The position numbers and the translations under genes were made by a program. Below the pieces are notes generated by a model. That model worked only from the letters and a program-made list of their open reading frames with translations. It searched no databases and had not been told where the DNA came from. A stretch of DNA of 64,000 nucleotides, taken from the NCBI RefSeq assembly GCF_014640555.1, contig NZ_BMHE01000005.1, forward strand, positions 62,001 through 126,000, in the 5' to 3' direction. Numbering within the stretch: position 1 is the first letter of the stretch; every line of letters begins with the position of its first letter. Source of the stretch: Paenibacillus marchantiophytorum. Its GTDB lineage: Bacteria; Bacillota; Bacilli; Paenibacillales; NBRC-103111. This document shows positions 51,801 through 60,627 of this stretch, in pieces.

Positions 51801-52903
51801 AGCGTCACCGCCCCAATGACGGCAACTTGCCCAGCGCCGATCACAATGTTGGTCCCGCCACCGTTCAACTGCAAGCCGGCATAATCCTGCACGCCCGGCG
51901 TATCGAGCAGCAAGGAGCCGATGCGCACATAGCGTACATACGGATCAGCAGAGAATGCTATTTCCGCTAAATAGCTGCGAACAGTCGCCATAAAATCAGC
52001 TTTCACCTGCGCTAAGGTTCGGCTCCCATTCAACGTTACACTGGCCGTGATGCCTACCGAAATTTCGGAAGCCGCAACGACGGTAACGGCTGCACCGATA
52101 GGCGCTTTGCCAACCAATGGCGACGCTGGATAAATATACTGCTGCACAGCAGCGACAACGGAAGGCGAAGCGCTTCTTTTGTCCGTACCGATGACAACGA
52201 CTTTCACGGTGCCTGGACCGTTCCACAAAGGCAGCACCTGAGCAGCGCCAACGCCTGCGACATCGAGCGCCCAGTTGAGATAATCTGCTTTGTTCCCGCT
52301 TGTTCCGGGAGACCGAACTTTAGCATAATAGCGATTGAGCAGCGCTGCATCTCCTTCTATTTCAGCTCCACCCGCCATCGGCAAGGCATGACTCACACCT
52401 GTAATCCCAGCGATAGGCGAAATCAACAGGCTAATTGCACCACTGGGTACATTCCCCCCTGTCCCGCCATTCACAGCAGATACCAGCACGACAGCACGCC
52501 CCGAGCCATCTACAACGCCCACATCCAGCGTCTCAAAAATAATCGAAGCCGTCCCATGATACGTATCCGCCAGCGTTCCGATGCGTGTTCCTTTAGGCAC
52601 AAGGGTACCCGATGTTCCTCCAAACTCAACGGCTCCTACGGCCTTAACGGCATCCTTGCGAAAAACGCCATGCTCCGCACAACGCAAATCCAAATACGGG
52701 CCGAAGGTCGTCCCTGCAAAACCTCGCCGCAAAACCTCCTGCGACTGAATAGCCGCCTGCGCCAACTCGATGGAAGCCGGAGCCAAGGCATCCCACATGT
52801 ACGATCCCTCGGATTGATCCAAATCGGACGGAAGCCTGTCCAGCATGCGCCCCCGAATGGCTTCTTCGGTCTGCTCGGTCAAATAATCCGGTAAACTAGC
52901 CAT
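51797..52903 (-). CDS. xkdT: Baseplate J-like protein, XkdT family
   Basis: A 368-residue wedge protein (T4 gp6/P2 gpJ family). Typical features are LDLRCAEHGVFRKDAVKAVG, GTLVPKGTRIGT and the conserved central PGTSGNKADYLNWALDVAGVG. It forms the ring of the contractile baseplate. It begins one base after xkdS and overlaps xkdU in ATGA, so it is part of a tightly coupled baseplate block. Confidence 0.92.
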   Translation of the reverse strand: MASLPDYLTEQTEEAIRGRMLDRLPSDLDQSEGSYMWDALAPASIELAQAAIQSQEVLRRGFAGTTFGPYLDLRCAEHGVFRKDAVKAVGAVEFGGTSGTLVPKGTRIGTLADTYHGTASIIFETLDVGVVDGSGRAVVLVSAVNGGTGGNVPSGAISLLISPIAGITGVSHALPMAGGAEIEGDAALLNRYYAKVRSPGTSGNKADYLNWALDVAGVGAAQVLPLWNGPGTVKVVVIGTDKRSASPSVVAAVQQYIYPASPLVGKAPIGAAVTVVAASEISVGITASVTLNGSRTLAQVKADFMATVRSYLAEIAFSADPYVRYVRIGSLLLDTPGVQDYAGLQLNGGGTNIVIGAGQVAVIGAVTL

Positions 52904-52904
52904 A

Positions 52905-53366
52905 TTAACTGATCACCACACTTCCCTTTATGTTCTTTTGCTCGCCTCGCACGTTGGTGATTTCACATTGAAACGAACACTCGCTATTTTTCCAATAAAA
53001 TGTAAAACGACGCACATCCGCTGTACGCGGATCGACTTTCAACGTTTCCGTCGTGATCCGGACGATTTCCATTTCATTCGCCTGCCTGGTCAAATGCCGG
53101 GCAATCAAATCCTCAAATTCCTGACCATACGTCCGCGAATATACGAGATGCGCGTAGCGCTCCGTACGCAGCGCCTTTTGACACCATTCCAGCCATGCTT
53201 CTGTAGCCGTGCATTCGGCAATTCTCCCCGTCTGGGTCGTTACGAATTCGCCAAGTGAATGGTCAAACTTCGGGCTGCGCCCAAACTTAACCGCTCCTTT
53301 GCGCTTCTCCCCAACAAGGGTTCCTGCTCCTGCTCCTGACCCAACCTGCGGAAATAAATTCGGCAT
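52905..53366 (-). CDS. xkdS: Baseplate protein, XkdS / DUF2634 (gp25-like)
   Basis: A 153-residue protein of the DUF2634 family, functionally similar to T4 gp25. Features: KFDHSLGEFVTTQTGRIAECT, WLEWCQKALRTERYAHLVYS and ITTETLKVDPRTADVRRFTF. Such proteins seed sheath assembly at the baseplate. It starts directly after xkdR and is followed by xkdT after one base. Confidence 0.88.
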   Translation of the reverse strand: MPNLFPQVGSGAGAGTLVGEKRKGAVKFGRSPKFDHSLGEFVTTQTGRIAECTATEAWLEWCQKALRTERYAHLVYSRTYGQEFEDLIARHLTRQANEMEIVRITTETLKVDPRTADVRRFTFYWKNSECSFQCEITNVRGEQKNIKGSVVIS

Positions 53367-53756
53367 CTATTTCACCACCTTGCAGATGATCACAGCATCA
53401 TTGCCATCATTGATAGGAATCGCCAAGACACGGTCTCCAGACTTCAAGCCATGCTGAAACTCCAAACGCACATCCTCCACCACGGACTCGCCAAAAGCAA
53501 ACGCCCCCTGCCCGGTCACAGCCCCGCTGCCGCTGGTCAATCCAGTGACACTACCGCCAAGTGTAAAAGCAGGCAGATGCAGCTTCGCCATCCAATCCGC
53601 CACATAATAGTCCGCAATCTCATGTTTAAAACGATCCAGCTTGAGTCCCCCGGCCGTCATCGTTCCCAGCTCCGCAGGCAGGCCTGTGATGGCCGATGCC
53701 GCATGTCCAGACATCCGATTGTCGAGCGTAGTCGCGAGCTTTTTATACGGATTCAT
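53367..53756 (-). CDS. xkdR: Baseplate-associated protein, XkdR / DUF2577 family
   Basis: A 129-residue protein of the DUF2577 family (GTMTAGGLKLDRFKHEIADYY, LEFQHGLKSGDRVLAIPIND). Members belong to the hub or spike region of Gram-positive contractile tails. Its first codons overlap the end of xkdQ by 14 bp. Confidence 0.85.
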   Translation of the reverse strand: MNPYKKLATTLDNRMSGHAASAITGLPAELGTMTAGGLKLDRFKHEIADYYVADWMAKLHLPAFTLGGSVTGLTSGSGAVTGQGAFAFGESVVEDVRLEFQHGLKSGDRVLAIPINDGNDAVIICKVVK

Positions 53757-54762
53757 TCATGTAATACCTCCTTCTTACCAGCTCGGGGCTGCCCAGTTCC
53801 AGCACCATTTTGCCGGGGTCGCCCAGCTCATGCCGGACGGACATCGCGATCAGCTCCATCCCGCTGCCAGCCAGATCGACCTTATCGCCTGCGCGAATCG
53901 TGTTGATATCCAGCGATGTCACGCTGATGGTTTCCTGTACGCCCGCCAGCAGCGCATGTGCGGCCTCTTTGGCTTCGCTGACAGAGTTGTAGCTGCTTTC
54001 CTGCACAATTTTCTGCAAGGTGCCCAGCGCTGCAATTTCTCCTTCTTCAACGGCTAGCACTTGTGCGGCAGCATCGTCACCGGCCTCTTTGGTGCCCAGC
54101 ACTTTTACCTTGGTCACGGCGCCTTCGAGCGTCCTTTTCTGCATAATGCTTATCACATTCTCGCTTGGCTCTAACGACCAAACCACCCTGTTGCTGCCAA
54201 TTTGCACGAGTTCCAAGCCTGCGACCGTCATGCGGGGGCGATACATCGGACCGCCTTTCTTGGCCGTTTCCTTCAAATCTTTCATCATCATCCCGTAGAT
54301 CGACTCCGCGCGATAAAGCGCCTTAGCCAGCTTCACTTCCGTATCCGGTAAACGGTCATACCGAATGTTCCAATCATCGGCGTATTTGCGAATGCGCTCG
54401 CTCGCCGTCATCCCAGCCGGGAACACATATTCATCCTCGGATTTGGCCAAATAAATCGTGCGATCATACATCGTGACTGTTAGCCGGTCGCTGCGTTCAT
54501 AGTGATTCTCACACTGCCAAACAACGGCAGGATTCAGCAAATCAACCTGCTCGCTCCCGCCAAAAGGAACCCCCAACACACGAACCGCTTGTCCTGGCTT
54601 CATCCCCGGAAAATCCGGTGACACAACCAGTGTCGCCTGGGCCCTGTAGGAAATCTCATCCAACGCCTCTTCCAGCGTCAGCTCATAAATCAAATCCTGA
54701 AAGGCGTACCGATCCTCCAGCCAAATATCATAAGCACCTGCCAACCTTAGTGCGGTCATCAC
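53743..54762 (-). CDS. xkdQ: Tail hub protein, XkdQ family
   Basis: A 339-residue hub protein of the gpD/gp27-like fold. It begins MMTALRLAGAYDIWLEDRYAF and has the conserved GMKPGQAVRVLGVPFGG and RADWNIRYDRLP-like segments plus the C-terminal LDINTIRAGDKVDLAGSGM. It forms the central ring at the tube tip. Its ATG overlaps the stop of the LysM gene upstream. Confidence 0.85.
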   Translation of the reverse strand: MMTALRLAGAYDIWLEDRYAFQDLIYELTLEEALDEISYRAQATLVVSPDFPGMKPGQAVRVLGVPFGGSEQVDLLNPAVVWQCENHYERSDRLTVTMYDRTIYLAKSEDEYVFPAGMTASERIRKYADDWNIRYDRLPDTEVKLAKALYRAESIYGMMMKDLKETAKKGGPMYRPRMTVAGLELVQIGSNRVVWSLEPSENVISIMQKRTLEGAVTKVKVLGTKEAGDDAAAQVLAVEEGEIAALGTLQKIVQESSYNSVSEAKEAAHALLAGVQETISVTSLDINTIRAGDKVDLAGSGMELIAMSVRHELGDPGKMVLELGSPELVRRRYYMNESV

Positions 54763-55406
54763 GGTATCACCAACTCTTGGTCAGGCTGAATCAGATCGGG
54801 GTTATCACCGATAATGGCCCGATTAGCTTCATAAATCTCCCGCCAACGGCCGCCGGAGCCTAGGTTTATTTTGGCAATAGCCCATAGAGAATCGCCTGAC
54901 TTGACCTTATAAGTAGGAGGCACCGGTTTAATATCAGAACGCGCCTCCCCGCCCGAGCTGCCTAATCGCTCATCCAATGTTCTTACTTTATAGTCATTCC
55001 ATGTACGAAAAGTCACATCGAAATACACATCGCCCGGCTCGCCGCCCCTGAAGCTGCTGTTATGCGCCGAAAGCATGACCAGCACATTCACATCGGTTTC
55101 CGTAATAATCAGCCGCAGCGGTTCCTGGCTCTCCATCCACGTATTCAACTGATTCATCGCCGTTTGTGGATTAGGCAGCGATTTATATTTGCAGTAGCTG
55201 GCATCATAATCCGCCGGAAAAAAGGAGGAGAAGGCAATTTCCTTCACCTTCACTCCTTGCGGTACATCCAGCTCACCGCCACGAATAATCGTGATCGTTT
55301 CAAAGCTTTTGTCCCGGCGAATGTTCACCTCAGACGGATTGACAGGGAAATGGAGTTTCAAGCCGCTTGGATCTTCCAGCGTAAAATCCATCTGTTTATC
55401 AGCCAT
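54759..55406 (-). CDS. xkdP: LysM-containing tail protein, XkdP family
   Basis: A 215-residue protein. The first ~150 residues are the XkdP tail-tube-initiator-like domain (LKLHFPVNPSEVNIRRDKSF, NELDVPQG-like strand). The last ~50 are a LysM peptidoglycan-binding module (YKVKSGDSLWAIAKINLGSG, NPDLIQPDQELVIP). LysM at this position lets the tail engage the cell wall during contraction. It overlaps the tape-measure stop by 8 bp. Confidence 0.9.
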   Translation of the reverse strand: MADKQMDFTLEDPSGLKLHFPVNPSEVNIRRDKSFETITIIRGGELDVPQGVKVKEIAFSSFFPADYDASYCKYKSLPNPQTAMNQLNTWMESQEPLRLIITETDVNVLVMLSAHNSSFRGGEPGDVYFDVTFRTWNDYKVRTLDERLGSSGGEARSDIKPVPPTYKVKSGDSLWAIAKINLGSGGRWREIYEANRAIIGDNPDLIQPDQELVIP

Positions 55407-56832
55407 AAGCGCCCCCTCCGTTCTCTACGCGATTTTGAATGGCTGCATTGATTTGCGAGGCGATTTGGTGCCCGATGGTGAGGGCCAACTCTTCCTCATC
55501 CACTTCTTCTTTGGGAAAATTAATCGTGATCCCGTCCACCGTAATCTCATATTGATTAGGCGGCGCAGCCTCCTGACTACCCCCGTTCCCTCCTGAGTCA
55601 TTCGCTTGCAAGGGATCAGCAGCCGCAGACTCACGACCCGCAGGCAGCAGATCTGTTTTGGATTCCTGATCCTGGGAGGTATCCTTACTCCCAAACAATT
55701 TATCATTAATATAGGAACCGGCTTTATCACCAAGCCAACCACCCACAATACCGCCAACAGCTGTCCCTACACCTGGTAAAATAAATGACCCGATCGTGGC
55801 TCCCAGCGCAGTGCCTGCTGCGCCTGAACCTGCTTGAATCGCTGCCGCAGCCTTATTATCGGAGGTCAAAATATCTACGGCAGATAGTCCGATACCTAGC
55901 GGCTTCAACACTTTCCCACCCATTTTCAGCAGCTTGGCGCCTTTCTTGAACAACTTGCCCAAGCGCCCTCCTTGCGGAGCTGCCGGATTTCCTTCCGGTA
56001 TCACATCTGTGGCGGGCGGCGCCGGTGGAGGAGTTCCACGGGCTCTTTCCCCTGCGCTAGCTTCCGCTTTATTGCCCTTCGACTTGCTCTTGGGTGCAGC
56101 ATCGCTTGTCTTCGATTTCGTTTTGCTGCCGCCTCTGCACTTCGTTTTCGAACCGGATTTGGACTTGGTCTTATCCCCGCCCTTGCACTTCGTCTTCTCC
56201 TTGGCGCAAGGATCAGTCTTCCCGCCTGCCTTTGGCTTGGTTTTATCTCCCGCAGGCTGTTTGCCTTTTCCCGTAAACAGCTCCTTGAGGATTTTGATCC
56301 CCTGTGCAAAACTTTTAAAGCCTGCGCCAAACGCTTGGAACGCCTCTCCCAAAGCCTTAATCGCTTCGGCGATTTTCAGAATTCGATCAATCCACGTATC
56401 AATCGGGTTCGTATCCGGTTTGGTGGTCACGCTCACCATCGTCACGGATGCTGAGGCGGAAGCCGACGCTTTAGCCGCTCCTTTCGCCTCCACGTCAATG
56501 GATAGACTGCCGCCGAGCCCCTTCAACAAATCGCGAAGCTGCTTGGCGTTCCTGAGGATGTCCTCACCCAGCATCAGCTTCAAATCCACCTTCGTGTGGC
56601 GCAAATCCGCCAATTGCAGCAGCAGTCGGTCAATCACGAAGGAGAAATAATCCCTGATCGCAATCGTCGGTCTGGCGGTAATCTGACTTAATTTGGCGCT
56701 GGCCTCAGCAGCCTTGCCGAACATATCTTCCAGACGCCTCGTTGATGCGCCCGTCCGGTCCACCATACTGCGCAATCGATCCTGCGCAGCCATCATTTTG
56801 GCCATATTGCCAACTAGTACGGTATCACTCAT
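55399..56832 (-). CDS. Short tail tape-measure-like protein (XkdO position)
   Basis: About 477 residues from ATG 56832, eight bases after AGGAGG; a GTG at 56841 is too close. The N-terminal third is helical (MAAQDRLRSMVDRTGASTRR, IRDYFSFVIDRLLLQLADL). The centre is a Lys/Gly/Cys low-complexity tract (KGGDKTKSKSGSKTKCRGG). Then come Gly/Ala-rich hydrophobic segments (IGSFILPGVGTAVGGIVGGWLGD), as at the end of tape measures. PBSX and phage tape measures are usually far longer, so the predicted tail tube is short. Assignment rests on position between chaperone and LysM gene, plus composition. Confidence 0.72.
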   Translation of the reverse strand: MSDTVLVGNMAKMMAAQDRLRSMVDRTGASTRRLEDMFGKAAEASAKLSQITARPTIAIRDYFSFVIDRLLLQLADLRHTKVDLKLMLGEDILRNAKQLRDLLKGLGGSLSIDVEAKGAAKASASASASVTMVSVTTKPDTNPIDTWIDRILKIAEAIKALGEAFQAFGAGFKSFAQGIKILKELFTGKGKQPAGDKTKPKAGGKTDPCAKEKTKCKGGDKTKSKSGSKTKCRGGSKTKSKTSDAAPKSKSKGNKAEASAGERARGTPPPAPPATDVIPEGNPAAPQGGRLGKLFKKGAKLLKMGGKVLKPLGIGLSAVDILTSDNKAAAAIQAGSGAAGTALGATIGSFILPGVGTAVGGIVGGWLGDKAGSYINDKLFGSKDTSQDQESKTDLLPAGRESAAADPLQANDSGGNGGSQEAAPPNQYEITVDGITINFPKEEVDEEELALTIGHQIASQINAAIQNRVENGGGAYG

Positions 56833-56837
56833 CGCTC

Positions 56838-57013
56838 TCACCTCCTTGCGCGATCGCGCTCTCGCTGCAGCGCTTGTTCCTGCTCCAGCTCGAGTTCCAA
56901 GCTGGCGAGCAGGAACTGCTGCTCACCGCGAGGCAGCTTCCAGAATGCTCCGGGGCGCAGATGGTGACGCGTCCACATCGCATGGAGCATCGCCGGGAGC
57001 CCCCCGGAGGCAA
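56838..57013 (-). CDS. Frameshift extension of the tail assembly chaperone (gpGT-type T domain)
   Basis: In the -1 frame after the slippery site, 59 codons run to TGA at 56838: LIASGGLPAMLHAMWTRHH, then RPGAFWKLPRGEQQFLLASL and a Glu/Arg-rich helix. This is the usual small second chaperone segment found between tail tube and tape measure. A shift at 57017 would give a fusion of about 189 residues. Separate initiation at the internal ATG near 56988 is possible but has only a weak G-rich site. Confidence 0.7.
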
Positions 57014-57406
57014 TTAGTTTTTTACTTCATCCAGCGTCGTGTTGAAACCGCTTAGGTCCAGCACTTCATCCCCAAGCGCAGACAGCTCGCCTGCGAGCAA
57101 AATCCGCTTGATCACTTCCTCGCCGGAGCTGGCTTGGTACTTCGTCAGCAGCCTCGAGTCCCCCCAGTTGGGGGACACGGTGGCAGCAGCGATCAACGCA
57201 ACGTTGAACTGCTCTTCGTCCAAGCGGTCGGTGTGCACGCCTCGGCGATCCGAACGTTCCGTGCAGCGCTCACGCAGCGCAAACACCTGCTTCCCGGTTA
57301 ATCCGCGCAAGATAATCGGGACGCCGACCCTCGAAAGGGTCACCGTCTTTTCTGGCAATTGATCTGCGTCGAGCAGCTTTTGCAAAATCTGTTCATCCGT
57401 TAACAT
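57014..57406 (-). CDS. xkdN: Phage tail assembly chaperone, XkdN-like
   Basis: A 130-residue protein (MLTDEQILQKLLDADQLPEK, RGLTGKQVFALRERCTE, SPNWGDSRLLTKYQASSGEEV, LDLSGFNTTLDEVK). This family binds the tape measure and tube protein during assembly. The reading frame ends with a poly-A slippery heptamer directly before the stop, implying a programmed longer form. A GGAGGAACAC site precedes the ATG. It lies between tube and tape measure as in lambda and PBSX. Confidence 0.88.
   Translation of the reverse strand: MLTDEQILQKLLDADQLPEKTVTLSRVGVPIILRGLTGKQVFALRERCTERSDRRGVHTDRLDEEQFNVALIAAATVSPNWGDSRLLTKYQASSGEEVIKRILLAGELSALGDEVLDLSGFNTTLDEVKN
57017..57023 (-). promoter_or_regulatory. Candidate -1 ribosomal frameshift site A AAA AAC
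   Basis: On the minus strand, codons GTA AAA AAC TAA end xkdN. The heptamer A-AAA-AAC is in the correct frame (X XXY YYZ), the stop follows at once, and the -1 frame opens the 59-codon extension. A CCGGG/CCCGG stem about nine bases downstream (56993-57007) could stimulate slippage. Confidence 0.75.
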
Positions 57407-57424
57407 GATCGTGTTCCTCCTCTT

Positions 57425-57835
57425 TTAGATATCCCTGATCGGGTCATTCAGTGTGTAGCCCTCGAACGTAAAGGAAACTTCCTCCTTCACTTCCTCGCCT
57501 GCCGTCCAATTCGCCAGCTGCAGCTTGTCGAGCATCACATTATTCAATGTAATCCGCTCGTAGCCGTAGGAATCGGGATCGCTTAATTTGGAAACGAGAC
57601 TGAATTTATCGAAGCCACGGGCAATCATCTTGCTGGTCACTTTGAACCCGCTCATCGTTCCCGTTCCCTTCATAGCGCCTTTCTTGTGACGCACCCAAGG
57701 GTCGCCGGCAAGATTCAATTCTTTCTTCTGAATTTCCACATTGGCTTCCAAATGGTTAAAATTCGATTGCCATTCCCCTGCAATAAATACCTGGCCATAC
57801 GTCCCTAAAATAACTCTGCTCGCATCTAAACTCAT
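57425..57835 (-). CDS. xkdM: Tail tube protein, XkdM family
   Basis: A 136-residue tube subunit (SRVILGTYGQVFIAGEWQSNF, KKELNLAGDPWVRHKKGAMKG, GEEVKEEVSFTFEGY). It polymerises inside the sheath to make the hollow needle. It lies 12 bp after the sheath gene; both should be made in large amounts. Confidence 0.93.
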   Translation of the reverse strand: MSLDASRVILGTYGQVFIAGEWQSNFNHLEANVEIQKKELNLAGDPWVRHKKGAMKGTGTMSGFKVTSKMIARGFDKFSLVSKLSDPDSYGYERITLNNVMLDKLQLANWTAGEEVKEEVSFTFEGYTLNDPIRDI

Positions 57836-57847
57836 CGCTAGTCCCCC

Positions 57848-59311
57848 TTAATTTACGATAAACGTGCCAAAAATTTGTTCCATCACGTCCGTCAGCTTCG
57901 CTTCCCACTTGATATACACTTGGTCCGCAGCCGGCGTCAGCACCGAGCCTTGACCATAATAGGCCGGGTTCAAATACACATCGAAATTTGCCGCTTCAAT
58001 CACACCGGCTTGCGCCAATGTCTGCATATACTGCTTAGCCGCTTCCACTAGTGCCAATCTTCCTTCTTCGGTGTTGTTCACCTTGCCGATATAGCTGTCT
58101 TCCGCGGTGCGGAGCAGATCGTTGTTAATTGTATCCATCACGCGAATGGTGCGGATTTTCTTCCAGGCCGCGTTCTGTCCTTGACGCAAGCTGATCAACG
58201 CGTTCATACCGCGAAGCGCCTTTACTTTCTGACCGTCATGGTACAAAAGGAAGACCCCGTTCTTCACGGCCGTTTCCTGTTCGCTTCGCGTCCAGCGGCG
58301 TGTCACATCACTGAATGGCGCGACTGCGTAGGTGGTCGCTTCGCTTAACTTCTGACCTGCAATGAGGCCAGCAACATAGGCGGAAATATACGCCGAACTA
58401 TAGCTTGTCCCCGCCAATACAGCCCCAGTTCCCACATTCACGATGGCTTCGTGATTGAATGTTGCGCTTCGCGCTGTCGCTCGGCTGACCGCATCAGCCG
58501 CGATATCGTCGGCGGCTGAACCGCCCAGCACCGTGACAATGCCTTTGCCTTCGCTGCGCAAACGCGTCGTCCAAGCAACGGTCGAAGCTTGAATGCTTGC
58601 ATCCGATAACCCATCCAGCGCTAGAACATGGAACTGCTGGGTTTCAAGCGCACTGAGCGCATTCACATAATCTGTGGAAACAATGGTGCTGATACCGGAG
58701 TTGCCCCCTGTTAATGCGCTGCCTGCGACTGGCGCGAGTGTGCCATTGCCTGGAGCGAGTACCGATGCCGTCAACCATACGTTGCTGGCATCCTGATTAA
58801 TCGCATCGGCTGCCGCTTGAATGGTGCTGCCTGAGAAGGTAAATACTTTGAGAGTCGCTGTTCCTTCAAGAAGCTTCAAATCTTTTTTGGTCCCGTCCAC
58901 AGCATTCGTCTGTACGATGACAGAGAAGTTATTGCCCCGAGTACCCTCGTATTTGGCCGTAAGCTTCAACACATTGGCCGCTGCGGAGTCCTTCAGGGTC
59001 ACGCTCGCTTTGGCCGCTGCCGCATCGGCAATCCGGTAAGCGAGCAGCTTTTTCGGCTTGCCGAGCAAAGCCAGCTTCAACACAGCCGGCGCAGTCGCCG
59101 CATCCCCTTGATCAACGCCATAAGCATCATAGATGCCTTGCTCACTCGTAATTTCCACAAACTGCCGCACCGCGCCCCAGTTCGCTTTCACAGGCATCGC
59201 TACTACGCCTTGCCCGCCAGGCTCAATAGCGCTTAACGCCGCTGCCTCAAAATTCATATAAAAACCCGGCAATACCGGACGATCCGTCCCACTCCAAGTT
59301 CCACCTGCCAT
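57848..59311 (-). CDS. xkdK: Contractile tail sheath protein, XkdK family
   Basis: A 487-residue sheath protein. The N-terminus PVLPGFYMNFEAAALSAIEPG and the C-terminal sheath fold (LFYHDGQKVKALRGMNALIS, IRTIRVMDTINNDLLR, EDSYIGKVNNTEEGR) are typical of Gram-positive Myoviridae-type sheaths. Middle domain residues ~120-330 are the variable outer domain. Sheath contraction drives the tube into the target. It starts directly at the end of the 72-residue gene. Confidence 0.95.
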   Translation of the reverse strand: MAGGTWSGTDRPVLPGFYMNFEAAALSAIEPGGQGVVAMPVKANWGAVRQFVEITSEQGIYDAYGVDQGDAATAPAVLKLALLGKPKKLLAYRIADAAAAKASVTLKDSAAANVLKLTAKYEGTRGNNFSVIVQTNAVDGTKKDLKLLEGTATLKVFTFSGSTIQAAADAINQDASNVWLTASVLAPGNGTLAPVAGSALTGGNSGISTIVSTDYVNALSALETQQFHVLALDGLSDASIQASTVAWTTRLRSEGKGIVTVLGGSAADDIAADAVSRATARSATFNHEAIVNVGTGAVLAGTSYSSAYISAYVAGLIAGQKLSEATTYAVAPFSDVTRRWTRSEQETAVKNGVFLLYHDGQKVKALRGMNALISLRQGQNAAWKKIRTIRVMDTINNDLLRTAEDSYIGKVNNTEEGRLALVEAAKQYMQTLAQAGVIEAANFDVYLNPAYYGQGSVLTPAADQVYIKWEAKLTDVMEQIFGTFIVN

Positions 59312-59529
59312 TATGCCAACACCTTCCTTTGTAAAAAGTTTTGAATACGTTGATTCGCTGCTTCAAGCGTAAATTCAGTCTCTTCGCAACCATGCAAAGC
59401 GCCGATCAGCACTTCCGGTTGGCAAGCAAACAGCGCTTGCGATTGAGCGATTAATTCCTCTTGGGGATAGGATGCCGCTTCTGCGGATTCTATCTGTTTG
59501 CCCGTTGTTTTCGTCGTACCTTGTTTCAA
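59311..59529 (-). CDS. Small tail-locus protein of unknown function
   Basis: A 72-residue protein with an acidic, helical body (AEAASYPQEELIAQSQALFAC, TLEAANQRIQNFLQ) and one Cys pair. Its position between the completion protein and sheath, and overlap with the sheath start, make it part of the operon. Similar short proteins occur at this point in other PBSX-like loci, but I cannot name the family. Confidence 0.6.
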   Translation of the reverse strand: MKQGTTKTTGKQIESAEAASYPQEELIAQSQALFACQPEVLIGALHGCEETEFTLEAANQRIQNFLQRKVLA

Positions 59530-59540
59530 AATGAATCACC

Positions 59541-60365
59541 TCAATTATCGATTTGTGTTGCGGTGTGCAGGCCAGCAATGAGCGGGAATGTCCCTTGCGG
59601 CACAGCAGCAGTACCACTTAACGTCACGCTAAACGTCCCCGTGGACAAATCGCCAGCGCGAATGCTGACGCCGGCATTCAACACGGTTAGCCACCTGCCG
59701 CCGACGCCGGCCATAGGGAGCTTGGCTTGTTCAGAAAGTCCCAACAGCAAAGCCTGGGCAGCCATTTGATACTCGCCTGCCGATCTTGCCGCAAGCTGTC
59801 CAACGAACTGTTTGGTCAGTTGGTTGGCTCCTCTTGACGCTGCGGCACTTTGCTCGTTCATGCATTGCCAGGAGACGCTGGGACGGCATGTGCCATTGAA
59901 CCCGCGATAGACACGCCATGGCGAGCCTAATGCTGTTCCCGTGAACAGCGATATCGCTTCCAGCCACGGTTCTGCGACAGGTGCAACCTGTTTCAGAATC
60001 ATAACCGCCTTCATGATATAGCGGCCCGATGCATCCTTCTCCTGCAGAGCAGGCAGCGAAGTCACTTGTACCGTGTAAGCCTGTCCGTCCACCTCAATGA
60101 CGCCTGCTAGCGGATTAAGCAGCTTATGAATGGCGCTCCATATCCGATCCTGCGAGCCCTGCGGTGTTGTGTGCCTCGCACTAAGACTTAGCTTGCGCCA
60201 GCCTTGCGGCGCATCAAGCTTGAACTCAGCGCTGCCGCCAACATGACTGAACCATGCGGCTGCATCCGGAGATGCCGGCAAGCTGTCCACGAACAGATTG
60301 CTTCCCAGCGTTCCTTCACCCTCCGATTGAAGATAGAGCGCTAATTGATTAGCTAGATTAATCAT
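59541..60365 (-). CDS. Tail terminator / minor-capsid-like protein, first gene of the tail operon
   Basis: A 274-residue protein. The first ~135 residues (ALYLQSEGEGTLGSNLFVDS, QDRIWSAIHKLLNPLAG, GQAYTVQVTSLPALQEKDAS) resemble phage minor-capsid/tail-terminator proteins. The second half (RGANQLTKQFVGQLAARSAGE, GVGGRWLTVLNAGVSIRAGD) looks like another tail domain, so it may be a fusion. AAAGGAGGTGAGAG precedes ATG 60365. In a headless tail a terminator cap would end the tube. No terminase, portal or capsid gene precedes it. Confidence 0.65.
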   Translation of the reverse strand: MINLANQLALYLQSEGEGTLGSNLFVDSLPASPDAAAWFSHVGGSAEFKLDAPQGWRKLSLSARHTTPQGSQDRIWSAIHKLLNPLAGVIEVDGQAYTVQVTSLPALQEKDASGRYIMKAVMILKQVAPVAEPWLEAISLFTGTALGSPWRVYRGFNGTCRPSVSWQCMNEQSAAASRGANQLTKQFVGQLAARSAGEYQMAAQALLLGLSEQAKLPMAGVGGRWLTVLNAGVSIRAGDLSTGTFSVTLSGTAAVPQGTFPLIAGLHTATQIDN

Positions 60366-60627
60366 TCACTTCTCTCACCTCCTTTCGGGCATGTCCTATT
60401 AGGTTTGTTTTGAAATTCAACACATTTTTTTCTCTTTCAAACTTTTCCTGCACACATTCCGCCGTTCCACATGCTTCACTCCTTCCGCTCGTCCTCCAAG
60501 CAGCCTTCCGAGGGCCTAACTCGACACAAGTCCGAACGATTTATACCAAAGCCTGTTCAGGAACATCGCCTCCCTTATCGGTCTACACAACGATCTTACC
60601 ACGCCCCTTCGATGGATGAACTGCCAA
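60366..60627. other. Likely control region of the tail operon
   Basis: About 260 bp between the ArpU-like gene and the first tail gene. I see no well-formed sigma-A -35/-10 pair on the minus strand close to the start, which fits the idea that the neighbouring ArpU-like factor drives the late genes. Frames crossing this region on the plus strand look like shadows. Confidence 0.4.
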
